Positions 34,372-43,027 of a stretch of 64,000 nucleotides of DNA are shown piece after piece. The position numbers and the translations under genes were made by a program. The notes below the pieces were generated by a model. It had not been told where the DNA came from. It saw nothing but the letters and a program-made list of their open reading frames with translations, and did not search any database. Source of the DNA: Brevundimonas variabilis (GTDB lineage Bacteria > Pseudomonadota > Alphaproteobacteria > Caulobacterales > Caulobacteraceae); assembly GCF_014199945.1 (NCBI RefSeq), contig NZ_JACHOR010000004.1:124001-188000 (forward strand). Direction: 5' to 3'. The first letter of the stretch is position 1. Each line of letters begins with the position of its first letter.

Positions 34372-35310
34372 ATGCCCATCCGTCTGTCGCGCCTGAACCG
34401 GACCTTCACCCTCGACGGCCAGACCCTGGCGGTCGAGCACGAGGTGTTCATGGACCACAGCCGGTCCGCCCTGACGCTGGACGGTCAGGTCGTGGCCCGC
34501 GACGGGATCGAGAAGGGGTCGAAGGACCTGCTGCGCAACCACTGGCTTGTCTGGACCCGCCCGGACGGTCGGGTGCTGGAGGTCGAGATCGGGCCGGCGA
34601 CGACCTGGAGCTATGGCATCGCGGCCCGCCTGGACGGCGAGGTCGTGCATGAAAGCCACCCGGGCAGCAGACTGGCCTATGGGCCGGGGATGCAGAAATT
34701 CGTCGACATGGCCGAAGCCAGCAACAGTGCGGAAATGCAGGCCCGCAGCCAGGCGGCGTGGAAGCGGAACTGGCCGTCATTGGCCACCGATGTCTCCCTC
34801 GGACTGATCTTCTTCTTCGTGGCCAGGGAATACGGACTGGTCACCGCGGCGGTCGGTGGGGCCGGAGCCGGTCTGGCCCTGTGGGTCGTCCAGCGGATCA
34901 CGAAGATCGACCTGCTGGGCGGGCTGGCCGTGTTCGGCATCGCCATGAGCCTGGTCTCGGCGGCCTTCGCCCTGATCTTCCAGGACGACCGGATCATCCA
35001 GCACCGGAGCACGATCCTGGGCGTCATCGGCGCCGTGCCCTTCCTGCTGGACGGCTGGCTGGGCAAGGGTCAGAAACTGGCGGCGCGCCTGGCCCGCTAT
35101 TTCGCCTTCGACGTCGATGCCCGCCGGCTGGCCATCGGCATGGGACTGATCGGGCTGGTGTCGGCCGGGATGAATGCGACGGCCGTGGCCCTGCTGTCCC
35201 GGGACGCCTGGCTGGTGTTCACCACCTTCCTCGACGTGCCCATCGTGATGGTGTTGTTCCTGTCGATGCTGTGGTGGGTCCGCAAGGGACCGGAGGCCCG
35301 CGCCTACTAA
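34372..35310 (+). CDS. IspZ/YciB-like inner-membrane protein
   Basis: 312 residues. The first 125 residues are a predicted soluble beta-rich domain (LNRTFTLDGQTLAVEHEVF, DLLRNHWLVWTRPDGRVLEVEIG). The C-terminal half has about five membrane helices and resembles septation protein A/IspZ (VVQRITKIDLLGGLAVFGIAMSLVSAAFALIFQDDRIIQHRSTILGVIGAVPFLLDG). IspZ-type proteins act in septum and envelope formation; the extra N-terminal domain is not in E. coli YciB. ATG 34372 with GGAG upstream is chosen; 54 bp follow blh, so it may share its transcript. Confidence 0.78.
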   Translation: MPIRLSRLNRTFTLDGQTLAVEHEVFMDHSRSALTLDGQVVARDGIEKGSKDLLRNHWLVWTRPDGRVLEVEIGPATTWSYGIAARLDGEVVHESHPGSRLAYGPGMQKFVDMAEASNSAEMQARSQAAWKRNWPSLATDVSLGLIFFFVAREYGLVTAAVGGAGAGLALWVVQRITKIDLLGGLAVFGIAMSLVSAAFALIFQDDRIIQHRSTILGVIGAVPFLLDGWLGKGQKLAARLARYFAFDVDARRLAIGMGLIGLVSAGMNATAVALLSRDAWLVFTTFLDVPIVMVLFLSMLWWVRKGPEARAY

Positions 35311-35331
35311 GCTGGGGAGGATTGGTTCGCC

Positions 35332-35348
35332 TTCACCCCCCGTTAACC
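35332..35348 (+). promoter_or_regulatory. CtrA box before fliI
   Basis: TTCA-CCCCCCG-TTAACC matches 7 of 8 tetrad bases of TTAA-N7-TTAA with correct spacing. The box centre is 30 bp before the fliI ATG and there is no ribosome binding site between, compatible with a leaderless mRNA. In Caulobacter crescentus early flagellar operons such as fliIJ are CtrA-dependent, which supports the reading. Confidence 0.6.
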
Positions 35349-35369
35349 ACGATCCCGCATCGCTGATGC

Positions 35370-36713
35370 ATGCGCAATCTCGTGGCCGCCATCGAAGCGA
35401 TCGACCCGCTGGTCGTGACCGGCAAGGTCGCGGGCGTATCCGGATTGCTGATCGAGGCGCGCGGCGGGCTCAGCCGTCTGGCGGTCGGGGCGCGGGCCGA
35501 GATCACGCGCCGGGGCACCACCGCCCTGCCGGCCGAGGTGGTCGGCTTCCGCGACGCCAAGGCCCTGCTGATGCCGTTCGGGCCGGTCGAGGGCGTGGCA
35601 CCGGGGGCGGACATCCGCATCATCGGCTCGGCGGCATCCGTGCGACCCACCAAGGCCTGGCTCGGCCGGATCATCGACGCCTTTGGCCAGCCCATCGATG
35701 GCAAGGGTCCGCTACCCCAGGGGCCCGTGCCCTATCCGCTGCGGGCGGCTCCGCCCCCGGCCCATTCGCGCGGCCGGGTGGGCGAGCGTCTGGATCTCGG
35801 CGTGCGGTCGATGGACGTCTTCACCACCACCTGCCGGGGCCAGCGCCTGGGCATCTTCGCCGGATCGGGCGTGGGCAAGTCGGTGCTGCTGTCGATGCTG
35901 GCCAAACAGGCGACCTGCGACGTCGTCGTGGTCGGGCTGATCGGCGAACGGGGCCGGGAGGTGCGCGAGTTCATCGAGGAGACCCTGGGCGAGGACGGGC
36001 TCAGGCGCGCCATCGTCGTGGTGGCCACCTCGGACGAACCGGCGCTGAAGCGACGCCAGTCCGCCTACATGACCCTGGCCATCTCGGAATATCTGCGGGA
36101 CCAGGATCTGGAGGTCCTGTGCCTGATGGACTCGGTCACCCGTTTTGCCATGGCCCAGCGCGAGATCGGGCTGGCGGCCGGCGAGCCGCCGACGACCAAG
36201 GGCTATACCCCGACCGTCTTCACCGAACTGCCCAAGCTGCTGGAGCGGGCGGGGCCTGGGCCGATCCGGCCGGACGGCACGACTGCGGGGCCGATCACCG
36301 CCTTGTTCACGGTTCTGGTGGACGGCGGCGACCATGACGAGCCGATCGCCGATGCCGTACGCGGGATTCTGGACGGCCATATCGTGATGGATCGCAAGAT
36401 CGCCGAGCGGGGCCGGTTCCCGGCCATCGACGTCCTGAAATCCGTCAGCCGGACCCTGCCGGGCTGCCAGACGCCGCCGGAGCGCGAGCTGAACCGCCGC
36501 GCCCGCCAGTGCCTGTCGGCCTATTCCAACATGGAAGAGCTGATCAAGATCGGGGCCTATCGCACCGGGGCCGACCCGGTCGTGGACCGCGCGATCGCCC
36601 TCAATCCCCAGCTCGAGGAATTCCTGGGCCAGGACAAGGACGACACCACCCGTCTGGCCGATTCCTTTAGTCGTCTCGAAACCATTCTGAACCAAGGAAT
36701 GGTGCAGCCGTGA
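35370..36713 (+). CDS. fliI: Flagellar export ATPase FliI
   Basis: 447-residue cytoplasmic ATPase of the flagellar type III export apparatus. Walker [15 protein letters not shown] about residues 168-181, Walker B-type [18 protein letters not shown], and the F1-like motif [18 protein letters not shown]. The C-terminal helical part ([20 protein letters not shown]) matches FliI. The ATG at 35370 is preceded by a CtrA-type box and no clear Shine-Dalgarno. fliJ follows after 16 bp. Other flagellar genes are not in the window. Confidence 0.96.
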   Translation: MRNLVAAIEAIDPLVVTGKVAGVSGLLIEARGGLSRLAVGARAEITRRGTTALPAEVVGFRDAKALLMPFGPVEGVAPGADIRIIGSAASVRPTKAWLGRIIDAFGQPIDGKGPLPQGPVPYPLRAAPPPAHSRGRVGERLDLGVRSMDVFTTTCRGQRLGIFAGSGVGKSVLLSMLAKQATCDVVVVGLIGERGREVREFIEETLGEDGLRRAIVVVATSDEPALKRRQSAYMTLAISEYLRDQDLEVLCLMDSVTRFAMAQREIGLAAGEPPTTKGYTPTVFTELPKLLERAGPGPIRPDGTTAGPITALFTVLVDGGDHDEPIADAVRGILDGHIVMDRKIAERGRFPAIDVLKSVSRTLPGCQTPPERELNRRARQCLSAYSNMEELIKIGAYRTGADPVVDRAIALNPQLEEFLGQDKDDTTRLADSFSRLETILNQGMVQP

Positions 36714-36729
36714 ATTTGGAGTTCTCTGT

Positions 36730-37140
36730 ATGACCGCCTGGGCCCATTCGCTGATCCGGATTTCCAACTACGAGGTCGAGACGCTGCAGAAGCGCCTGGC
36801 CGAGATCGCGGAGCGCCGGACCCTGGGGCAGATGCGGCTGGCGGTGCTGGATGCCGAGGTCCAGGCCGAGCGCGACCGCGCGCGGGCCGATGCCCAGGCC
36901 GGCATGATGCTGCAGGCCTATATGCAGGGCTGGGCGGGCCGCAAGGGTGCCGCCGAGGCCGATCTGATGGTGCTGGACGCCGAGGAAGAGGGGGCCCGCG
37001 ACGCCCTGACGACCGCCTTCGAGGAACTGAAGAAGTTCGAGCACGTCGCCGAACAGACCCGGCTGAACGCCCTGATCGCCGCCAACAAGCGCGAGACGGC
37101 GACGTTCGACGAAATGGGTCTGCGGAAGCGTGCCAGCTAG
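36730..37140 (+). CDS. fliJ: Flagellar export protein FliJ
   Basis: 136 residues, almost entirely coiled-coil helix (HSLIRISNYEVETLQKRLAEIAERRTLGQMRLAVLDAEVQAERDRARADAQ). FliJ is a stalk-like partner of FliI and a chaperone-escort factor in the export gate. The sequence is divergent, as FliJ always is, but size, heptad pattern and placement 16 bp after fliI support it. A GH10 gene follows 14 bp downstream and may be transcribed with it. Confidence 0.85.
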   Translation: MTAWAHSLIRISNYEVETLQKRLAEIAERRTLGQMRLAVLDAEVQAERDRARADAQAGMMLQAYMQGWAGRKGAAEADLMVLDAEEEGARDALTTAFEELKKFEHVAEQTRLNALIAANKRETATFDEMGLRKRAS

Positions 37141-37153
37141 GCGACCTCTGGCG

Positions 37154-38296
37154 ATGGACCGCCGCACGGTCCTCGCCTCCCTGTTTGCCCTGGCGTCCTG
37201 CGGCCGGGGAGCCGAGGCCTATGGCCCGAAAGACATCGACGCGCGGCTGGCGGACTTCGACCGCCAGACGGCCGGCCTCCCCGAGGTGGCCGACCTGCCG
37301 CGCACCGACCCGCCCCCGGGGCTCCGGGACCTGTCCGACCTGCCGATCGGCACCTGTTTCCTGCCGGACAAGGTTTCGGACAGCGTCTTTGTCGACCTGA
37401 CGGCGCGCCATTTCTCGCAGCTGACCCCGGAGTGGAATTTCCAGCTGCCGGCCGTCATGGGCGAGGACGGTCGCTATGACTGGACCTGGCCGGATCGTAT
37501 CGCCGACTTCGCCCGGGCCCACGGCCAGCGCCTGCATGGCACCAGCCTGGTCTGGTACGCGCTGGACGATGTCCCGGCCTTCCAGCGTCTGGACGGCCAG
37601 GCGGCGGCGTTCGGCAGGGCTTTCGAGACCCATATCCAGACGATCGTGAAGCGGTATCGCGCGATGACCCCCAGCTGGGACGTCGTCAACGAACCGGTGG
37701 CCGAGGACGGCAACGGCTTTCGCGACAGTCTGTGGAGCCGCAATCTCGGGCCAGAGGACTATATGGTCCGCGCCTTCGAGGCCGCGGCCGAGGCGGACCC
37801 CGGGGCCATCCTGTTCGTCAATGACTACAATCTGGAACTGCTGCCCGAAAAGCGGGTGACCTTCATGCGTCTGGTCGACCGGCTGCGGTCGCGCGGCTGC
37901 AAGGTCGGGGGCGTGGGCACCCAGACCCACCTGCACGCCGACACCGCGCCGGGGCTGGTGACGGCGGCCCTGACGGACCTCGCCAGCCTGGGGCTGCCGA
38001 TCCACATCTCCGAGTTCGACGTCAAATTTGGGCCTGCTGGCCGGTCGCCCCTGACGCGTGCGCAGAAACTGTCGATCCAGGAGGCCCTGACGGCCGAGAC
38101 GGCGGCGGCCTTCCTGGCCCTGCCCGTGGCCCAGCGTCATGCCTTCACGACCTGGGGCGTCCGGGACAGCGACAGCAATCTGAACCGCCCCGAATATGAC
38201 GGCGACGGCAGCGACCTGCCCCTGCTGTTCGATGAGGGCGGTCAGCCCAAGCCGGCGTTCTGGGCCCTGGCCGACCGGCTGGCCACCGCCGCTTAA
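37154..38296 (+). CDS. GH10 endo-1,4-beta-xylanase
   Basis: 380-residue glycoside hydrolase family 10 protein. The acid/base Glu is E180 (WDVVNEPV) and the nucleophile is E287 (HISEFDV); the barrel motifs LTPEWNFQ, GTSLVWYALDDVP, FVNDYN and GTQTHLH are all present, so it is probably active on xylan. The N-terminus (MDRRTVLASLFALASCG) has a lipobox-like LASC, so it may be a surface lipoprotein. It begins 14 bp after fliJ with no promoter evident, an odd companion for flagellar genes. Confidence 0.93.
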   Translation: MDRRTVLASLFALASCGRGAEAYGPKDIDARLADFDRQTAGLPEVADLPRTDPPPGLRDLSDLPIGTCFLPDKVSDSVFVDLTARHFSQLTPEWNFQLPAVMGEDGRYDWTWPDRIADFARAHGQRLHGTSLVWYALDDVPAFQRLDGQAAAFGRAFETHIQTIVKRYRAMTPSWDVVNEPVAEDGNGFRDSLWSRNLGPEDYMVRAFEAAAEADPGAILFVNDYNLELLPEKRVTFMRLVDRLRSRGCKVGGVGTQTHLHADTAPGLVTAALTDLASLGLPIHISEFDVKFGPAGRSPLTRAQKLSIQEALTAETAAAFLALPVAQRHAFTTWGVRDSDSNLNRPEYDGDGSDLPLLFDEGGQPKPAFWALADRLATAA

Positions 38297-38331
38297 TCGG
38301 CTGTGAACCGGTGTTCCGGTACAGGCCGTGC

Positions 38332-39009
38332 ATGAATCTGATCCACGCCCTTCAGGACAATTCCAACCCTGACTCCCTGGTGTCGCGCTTCCGGCGGGCC
38401 CGGGCGCGGCGGATCATCGCCCTGATCGAAACGATCCATGCCGAGAAAGGCGCCGTCCGGATCATCGATCTGGGGGGCGAGGCCAACTACTGGACCCTGT
38501 TCGACCGGGGTTTCCTGGACCGGTCAGGTGTCCACATCACCCTGGTCAATCCCGGCGGGTTTGAAGCGGTGGACGAGACCCTGTTCGATGCGGTCGACGG
38601 CGATGCCTGTCACCTGCCGCAGTATGCCGACCGGGGGTTCGATCTCGTGCATTCCAACTCGGTGGTCGAGCATGTCGGCGACTGGGTGCGGATGGAGGCG
38701 TTCGCAGGCGAGGTTCGCCGGCTGGCTCCCCGCTACTACGTGCAGACGCCCTATTTCTGGTTCCCGATCGAGCCCCATTTCTCGGCGCCCTTCTTTCACT
38801 GGCGCAGCGAACAGGGCCGGGCGCGCGCCCTGATGAAACGCCCGCACGGGTTCTCGCAGAAGGCGGCGGACATCGGGGCGGCCATGCGCGATGTCCAGCA
38901 TGCCCGGCTGCTCGACAAGACCCAGTTCCGCTTCCTGTTTCCGGACGCCGAACACCACGACGAGATTGTCCTGGGGCTCACCAAGTCCCTGATCGCCGTC
39001 CGCGCCTGA
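38332..39009 (+). CDS. SAM-dependent methyltransferase
   Basis: 225 residues, class I methyltransferase fold: VRIIDLGGEANYW (SAM-binding loop), ITLVNPGGFEAVDE, DACHLPQYADRGFDLVHSNSVVEHV. The substrate is unknown; related proteins act on polysaccharide or lipid acceptors. ATG 38332 is preferred; an upstream TTG-frame adds 7 residues. It lies 35 bp after the xylanase on the same strand. Confidence 0.82.
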   Translation: MNLIHALQDNSNPDSLVSRFRRARARRIIALIETIHAEKGAVRIIDLGGEANYWTLFDRGFLDRSGVHITLVNPGGFEAVDETLFDAVDGDACHLPQYADRGFDLVHSNSVVEHVGDWVRMEAFAGEVRRLAPRYYVQTPYFWFPIEPHFSAPFFHWRSEQGRARALMKRPHGFSQKAADIGAAMRDVQHARLLDKTQFRFLFPDAEHHDEIVLGLTKSLIAVRA

Positions 39010-39012
39010 GGC

Positions 39013-39207
39013 CTATCGGCTCATCCAGGGGCGCGATTTCCCGGTCGTGATCCGGGCGGCCTGCTCGCGCTGGAAGCGACCGCCGCGCGGCGGTTTGGCG
39101 CGCGCCTCGAGGGCTGCCGTCTTCAGGCGCAGGGCCCGCTGGACGGGGGTTTCCTCCGGCCCGTCCGGGGTCGGCGGCGCGGGGCTGTCGTCGTCCATCG
39201 TTGTCAT
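39013..39207 (-). CDS. Small conserved basic protein
   Basis: 64 residues. An acidic/proline start (MTTMDDDSPAPPTPDGPEE) and a basic helix (VQRALRLKTAALEARAKPPRGGRFQREQAARITTGKSRPWMSR). The C-terminal half, ending GKSRPWMSR, recalls short hypothetical proteins common in alphaproteobacteria. Function is unknown; the basic tail could bind nucleic acid. ATG 39198 is a second possible start. Confidence 0.6.
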   Translation of the reverse strand: MTTMDDDSPAPPTPDGPEETPVQRALRLKTAALEARAKPPRGGRFQREQAARITTGKSRPWMSR

Positions 39208-39259
39208 CCCCGATCCCTAGCACGATCCCGGCGGCGGCGCGCGTCGCGCCCGTGCCCGA

Positions 39260-40369
39260 TCACGCGGCGCGGCGCATCCGCCAGAACCGCAGCGTCCGGG
39301 TGGCGGCATCCTGGCCCAGTTCGGCATAGTGCAGGGCATAGGCGCGGGCCTTGCCCATGGCGGAGGCCGTGTTCCCCAGCACCGACAGCGCGATCGTCAG
39401 GAACAGCGGGCCGTCCAGGTTCGCCGCCCGGCACAGCACCGCCAGCCCGTCGATCTCGCCCTGCTCCATGATCCGCGACACGGTGTAGAAATCGACGTCC
39501 GAGACCTCGGCCAGGGCGATGCGAAAGGCGGTCTGGTTGCCGGATCTCAGGATGCGGGCGATCTCGATCGATGACAGTGTCCGGCCACTCCGGTTCGTCT
39601 TCACCAGGGCCAGGGCGTCGAGATAGTCCCGCGGCAGGACCCCGTCCTCCGTCCCGAGCCGCGCGAGCCCGGCCGAAATCGCGGTCTCCAGCAGGTCCGG
39701 ATCGAGCGCGGCATTGCGCGCCACGATGCGTCGACGCAGTTCGCTTTCCACCACGAAATACATCTCGTTGAGAAGGTCCGGTGGCAGGGTCTTGCGGTCG
39801 ACGACGACGGCATGCAGGTCGGGATTGCCCTTGGCCCGGTCGATGGCGCTTTCGGACGCCTGCCGCGACAGGCTGGCCCCTTCGTTCTCCAGCAGGGTCT
39901 GCAGGGTCTCGTCATCGCTTCGGGCGACGATGACGTCGGAGACCACCTCGCTGACCGAGGCACGACGGGAGACGGCCCGGAGGTGCCCCTGGCCCTGCGT
40001 CCGGACCACGGCCAGCAGGTCTTCATCGGTGAGCACGGGCGAGCCCTGCAGGACCGGTTCCGCGACCTCGATCTCGTCGCTTGCAAACCGGCGGATCAGG
40101 GAACGCGGGGCATTCAGCCGGGTCGAGAAACGCTGGGACAGTTCGGCCCGCACTGCCGTCTCCATGTCGGCCAGAAGCCGGGTGAAGACGTCGCTGTAGA
40201 GTTCGGCCTCGGCCTCGCCATGGGCAGGAGACCCGAAGAAATGTTCCGACAGTTCGCGCAGCAGTTCGCGGCGGCGTTCGCTCGACGACTCGCTGGCCAT
40301 GGCGATCAGATCGGGCAGGCGCGATAGGCGGTCGGGGGTTTGCCCCGGGGTCGGTACGCTGTCTGTCAA
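39260..40369 (-). CDS. DUF2336 domain protein
   Basis: 369 residues of the DUF2336 family, an all-helical protein of unknown role typical of alphaproteobacteria. The TTG at 40369 has a strong AGGAG 8 bp upstream and aligns with the paralogue at 52795-53901 (368 residues); a longer frame upstream is not needed. Shared blocks: LSRLPDLIAMA, RELLRELSEHFFGSP, LPPDLLNEMYFVVE, and RTLRFWRMRR at the end. Two more DUF2336 genes are in this window. The gene is divergent from the esterase at 40578. Confidence 0.9.
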   Translation of the reverse strand: MTDSVPTPGQTPDRLSRLPDLIAMASESSSERRRELLRELSEHFFGSPAHGEAEAELYSDVFTRLLADMETAVRAELSQRFSTRLNAPRSLIRRFASDEIEVAEPVLQGSPVLTDEDLLAVVRTQGQGHLRAVSRRASVSEVVSDVIVARSDDETLQTLLENEGASLSRQASESAIDRAKGNPDLHAVVVDRKTLPPDLLNEMYFVVESELRRRIVARNAALDPDLLETAISAGLARLGTEDGVLPRDYLDALALVKTNRSGRTLSSIEIARILRSGNQTAFRIALAEVSDVDFYTVSRIMEQGEIDGLAVLCRAANLDGPLFLTIALSVLGNTASAMGKARAYALHYAELGQDAATRTLRFWRMRRAA

Positions 40370-40577
40370 CCGGGTTACTCCTACGCGTCCGCTTGGCCTA
40401 TGTTCAAAGGTCACGATTCTGATAGGCTTGGACACTCCAAAGTTGGGTATGGCATATCGCCGCTCGCGACGGAGGGTGTCGGGGATCCGGGCTTGCCGCG
40501 TCTTTTTGGCCAGAGTCGGGGCGTCGGTTGGGTCTGGTCCGGGGATGATCTCCGGTAACTCTGGGTGGAGGGCGGTC

Positions 40578-41549
40578 ATGTCGATCTGGAAGCCGGGGCG
40601 TCGCGATCTGCTGGGCCTCGCCGCCGCCGTCGGGGCCATGCCCGCGGTCGGCATGGCCCGCACGCCGGACGTAAGCGTGACGCCGCTCTGGCCCGGCGAG
40701 GCTCCGGGCGGGGAGGCGGTTCAGGTCACCGAGGAGGTCATCCTGCGCACCCCGGGCGGCGATCCGAACGACACGGCCTTCCTGCACGTGACCCGGCCGT
40801 TTCTGATGATGCGCCGTCCTGCGGTCTCGAATGGCGCGTCCGTCCTCATCATCCCGGGCGGCGGGTTCCGTCGTGTGGCTGTCAGTCGGGCCGGCGGCAC
40901 GATCGATCGGTGGCTGGCCAGTCTCGGCTATACGGCCTTCGTCATGAACTACCGGCTCCCGGCGGACGGCTGGGCGGCGGGTGCGGACGTGTCGTTGCAG
41001 GATGCCCAGCGCGCGATCCGGGTGATCCGGGCCCGCGCGCCGTCGCTGGGTCTCGATGCGGAACGGGTTGCCGTGCTGGGCTTCTCGGCCGGCGGCCACG
41101 TGGCCGCCCGCGTGGCGACCCGGTTCGAGCAGCCGGCCTATGCGCCGCTCGATGCGGCCGACGCCCTGTCGACCCGCCCCGCCGCCTGCGGACTGTTCTT
41201 TCCGGTCGTGACCCTGACGGCCCCGCATGCCCACGGGGGCTCCCTGAAGGAGATGCTGGGCGACGCCCCGTCCGAGGAGGCCCGCAATGCCGTCTCGGCG
41301 GAACGCCATGTCCCGGCGAATGCGCCGCCGACCTTCATCGCGGCGGCGGCGGATGACCCGGTCGTGCCGGTCGAGAACAGCCTGATGATGTGGTCCGCCC
41401 TGCGCGCGCAGAAGATCCAGTCGGAGATGCATCTGTTCGAGGTCGGCGGTCACAGCCTGGGCGGCCTGAACCCTGCGGATCCGGCGGCGGCCTGGCCCGG
41501 CCTGCTGACCGGATTCCTGACCCGGCACGGGCTGACCACGGCGGCGTGA
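40578..41549 (+). CDS. Exported alpha/beta hydrolase (acetyl-xylan esterase-like)
   Basis: 323 residues. A twin-arginine-like leader (MSIWKPGRRDLLGLAAAVGAMPAVGMA) suggests export. The esterase core has the oxyanion segment IIPGGGFR at 91-98, the nucleophile S170 in LGFSAGGHVA, an Asp in AADDPVVPVE, and a His in EVGGHSLGG. It resembles BD-FAE/Axe-type carbohydrate esterases, consistent with the xylanase 3 kb away, but the substrate is an inference. GGAG precedes the ATG. It ends just before the ctrA terminator. Confidence 0.88.
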   Translation: MSIWKPGRRDLLGLAAAVGAMPAVGMARTPDVSVTPLWPGEAPGGEAVQVTEEVILRTPGGDPNDTAFLHVTRPFLMMRRPAVSNGASVLIIPGGGFRRVAVSRAGGTIDRWLASLGYTAFVMNYRLPADGWAAGADVSLQDAQRAIRVIRARAPSLGLDAERVAVLGFSAGGHVAARVATRFEQPAYAPLDAADALSTRPAACGLFFPVVTLTAPHAHGGSLKEMLGDAPSEEARNAVSAERHVPANAPPTFIAAAADDPVVPVENSLMMWSALRAQKIQSEMHLFEVGGHSLGGLNPADPAAAWPGLLTGFLTRHGLTTAA

Positions 41550-41560
41550 CCCCGCCCAAC

Positions 41561-41591
41561 GAAAAACGCCCGCCGGTGTCCCGGCGGGCGT
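41561..41591 (-). terminator. Rho-independent terminator after ctrA
   Basis: On the minus strand, stem ACGCCCGCCGG / CCGGCGGGCGT with a 4-base loop followed by TTTTTC, 25 bp after the ctrA stop. It also lies 12 bp after the convergent esterase stop, so it may also stop that transcript. Confidence 0.85.
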
Positions 41592-41615
41592 CGGATCTTT
41601 CGATCGCAGCCTGAT

Positions 41616-42317
41616 CTAGGCGGCGACGCTCTGGGCGGTTTCCGACGGGTCGCGCAGGACATATCCCCGGCCCCAGACGGTCTCGATATAGTGTTTGCCG
41701 CCGGCGGCCGTGGCCAGCTTCTTGCGCAGCTTGCAGATGAAGACGTCGATGATCTTCAGCTCGGGCTCGTCCATGCCGCCGTACAGGTGGTTCAGGAACA
41801 TTTCCTTGGTCAGGGTCGTGCCCTTGCGAAGGCTCAGCAGCTCCAGCATCTGGTATTCCTTGCCCGTCAGATGGACGCGGTGACCGTGCACCTCGACCGT
41901 CTTGCCATCCAGGTTCACGGCGATCTCGCCGGTGTGGATGATGGCCTGGGCATGGCCCTTGGAGCGGCGGACCACGGCGTGGGTCCGGGCGATCAGCTCG
42001 TCCTTGTGGAACGGCTTGGTCATGTAGTCGTCGGCACCGCCGCCGAACGTCTTGACCTTGGTTTCGATCTCGGTCGAACCCGACAGGATCATCACCGGTG
42101 TATTGACCTTGCCGACGCGCAGCTGGCGCAGGACTTCCAGGCCGCTCATGTCCGGAAGGTTCAGGTCAAGAAGAATGAGGTCGTAGTCATAGATCTTGCC
42201 CAGATCGATGCCTTCCTCGCCAAGGTCGGTCGTATAGACGTTGAAGCCTTCGGACTTCAGCATCAGCTCGATGCTTTGCGCCGTGGCGTGGTCGTCTTCA
42301 ATCAGCAGAACACGCAT
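41616..42317 (-). CDS. ctrA: Cell-cycle master regulator CtrA
   Basis: 233-residue OmpR-type response regulator. The receiver has phosphoacceptor D51 ([20 protein letters not shown]), acidic E7/D8/D9, and K in [14 protein letters not shown]. The winged-helix domain ([49 protein letters not shown]...[13 protein letters not shown]) is the near-invariant CtrA version. The C-terminal Ala-Ala matches the ClpXP degradation signal of Caulobacter CtrA. The first codon is ATG at 42317 ([15 protein letters not shown]); the extra residues upstream are not needed. Upstream DNA has three GANTC sites and TTAA tetrads. Confidence 0.97.
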   Translation of the reverse strand: MRVLLIEDDHATAQSIELMLKSEGFNVYTTDLGEEGIDLGKIYDYDLILLDLNLPDMSGLEVLRQLRVGKVNTPVMILSGSTEIETKVKTFGGGADDYMTKPFHKDELIARTHAVVRRSKGHAQAIIHTGEIAVNLDGKTVEVHGHRVHLTGKEYQMLELLSLRKGTTLTKEMFLNHLYGGMDEPELKIIDVFICKLRKKLATAAGGKHYIETVWGRGYVLRDPSETAQSVAA

Positions 42318-42401
42318 TAATGCCCCTCCAGGCAAAGCTTGACCGTTAGTCCCGACCGAGGCGGACGGGTAACCATGTTAGGGACTTAAAGCCCCAAAAC
42401 C

Positions 42402-42477
42402 TTAAGAAGGGTTAAAGCCCAACCATTGAGGCGAATCGTAGGCTGATTTGCGAATCGGCGTCGAGGCCCTTCGAGTC
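42402..42477 (-). promoter_or_regulatory. ctrA promoter region: three GANTC sites and TTAA box
   Basis: GANTC methylation sites lie at 42433-42437 (GAATC), 42452-42456 (GAATC) and 42473-42477 (GAGTC), within 45 bp. Nearer the gene, at 42402-42416, TTAA-GAAGGGT-TAAA gives a CtrA-like box (7 of 8, correct spacing; TTAA-N6-TTAA also fits). In Caulobacter crescentus the ctrA P1 promoter has one GANTC and is activated by GcrA, while CtrA acts on P1/P2. Three sites here would make a sensitive methylation switch. Confidence 0.65.
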
Positions 42478-42586
42478 AACTGTGGCCAAATAAACCCTGC
42501 GTCCGGCTCGGGCCGGCATCCTCTCCCAACCTCGCCCCTGCAATCACAGGTATGCCTTGGTAATGCGACCGACTTTGTCGTGTGGT

Positions 42587-42600
42587 AGGAACATATTCCT
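42587..42600. repeat. Inverted repeat AGGAA-CATA-TTCCT
   Basis: Perfect 5-bp arms, 14 bp in total, 58 bp before the DnaA-domain-IV-like gene start. It could be an operator for that gene. The LexA consensus of alphaproteobacteria (GAAC/GTTC-N7 repeats) is not matched. Confidence 0.4.
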
Positions 42601-42658
42601 GTCCCAGGTTTGGCGACCCCTACAGTGTTGCCGTCAGAACGATGGCAGGAGAAGACGG

Positions 42659-43027
42659 ATGACGGAACGATATCGCGTAAGGGTGGCGGAAGGCGACCAG
42701 ATCAAGGCCGGTCTGGCCATGCAGATGGTGGCGCTGGCCACCTGTATTCCCTCGGACCGGATGGTCTCGCGGCAGCGACAGGCCCCGCAGGTATGCCGCG
42801 CGCGCTGGCTGTCGATGTATCTGACCCACGTCGGGTTCGGCTGGTCGCTGGAAAGGGTCGGCCATGCCTTCGGCTTCAACCGGTCAACCGTGGCCATGGC
42901 CTGCCGCTGGGCCGAGGATGCCCGCGATCGGCCCGAGCTGGACGCGGTGATCGAGCGGATGGAGGCGACCATTCGCGACATCTGCGAAGGCCCGGCCCTG
43001 GTGCTGGCTCCCGGAGCGCCGTCGTGA
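42659..43027 (+). CDS. DnaA domain IV-like protein (HdaB-like)
   Basis: 122 residues. The central part (QVCRARWLSMYLTHVGFGWSLERVGHAFGFNRSTVAMACRWAED) resembles the C-terminal DNA-binding domain IV of DnaA, which reads box sequences; the ATPase domain is absent. In Caulobacter crescentus a small DnaA-domain-IV-related protein, HdaB, stimulates replication initiation through RIDA; this may be the same family, but I cannot verify orthology. AGGAG precedes the ATG. It diverges from ctrA with 341 bp between and overlaps the DUF6456 gene by 4 bp. Confidence 0.72.
   Translation: MTERYRVRVAEGDQIKAGLAMQMVALATCIPSDRMVSRQRQAPQVCRARWLSMYLTHVGFGWSLERVGHAFGFNRSTVAMACRWAEDARDRPELDAVIERMEATIRDICEGPALVLAPGAPS

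Noticed and set aside
42587-42614. LexA box before the DnaA-like gene
   Set aside because: The GAACATATTCCTGTCC segment lacks the second GAAC/GTTC at 7-base spacing.
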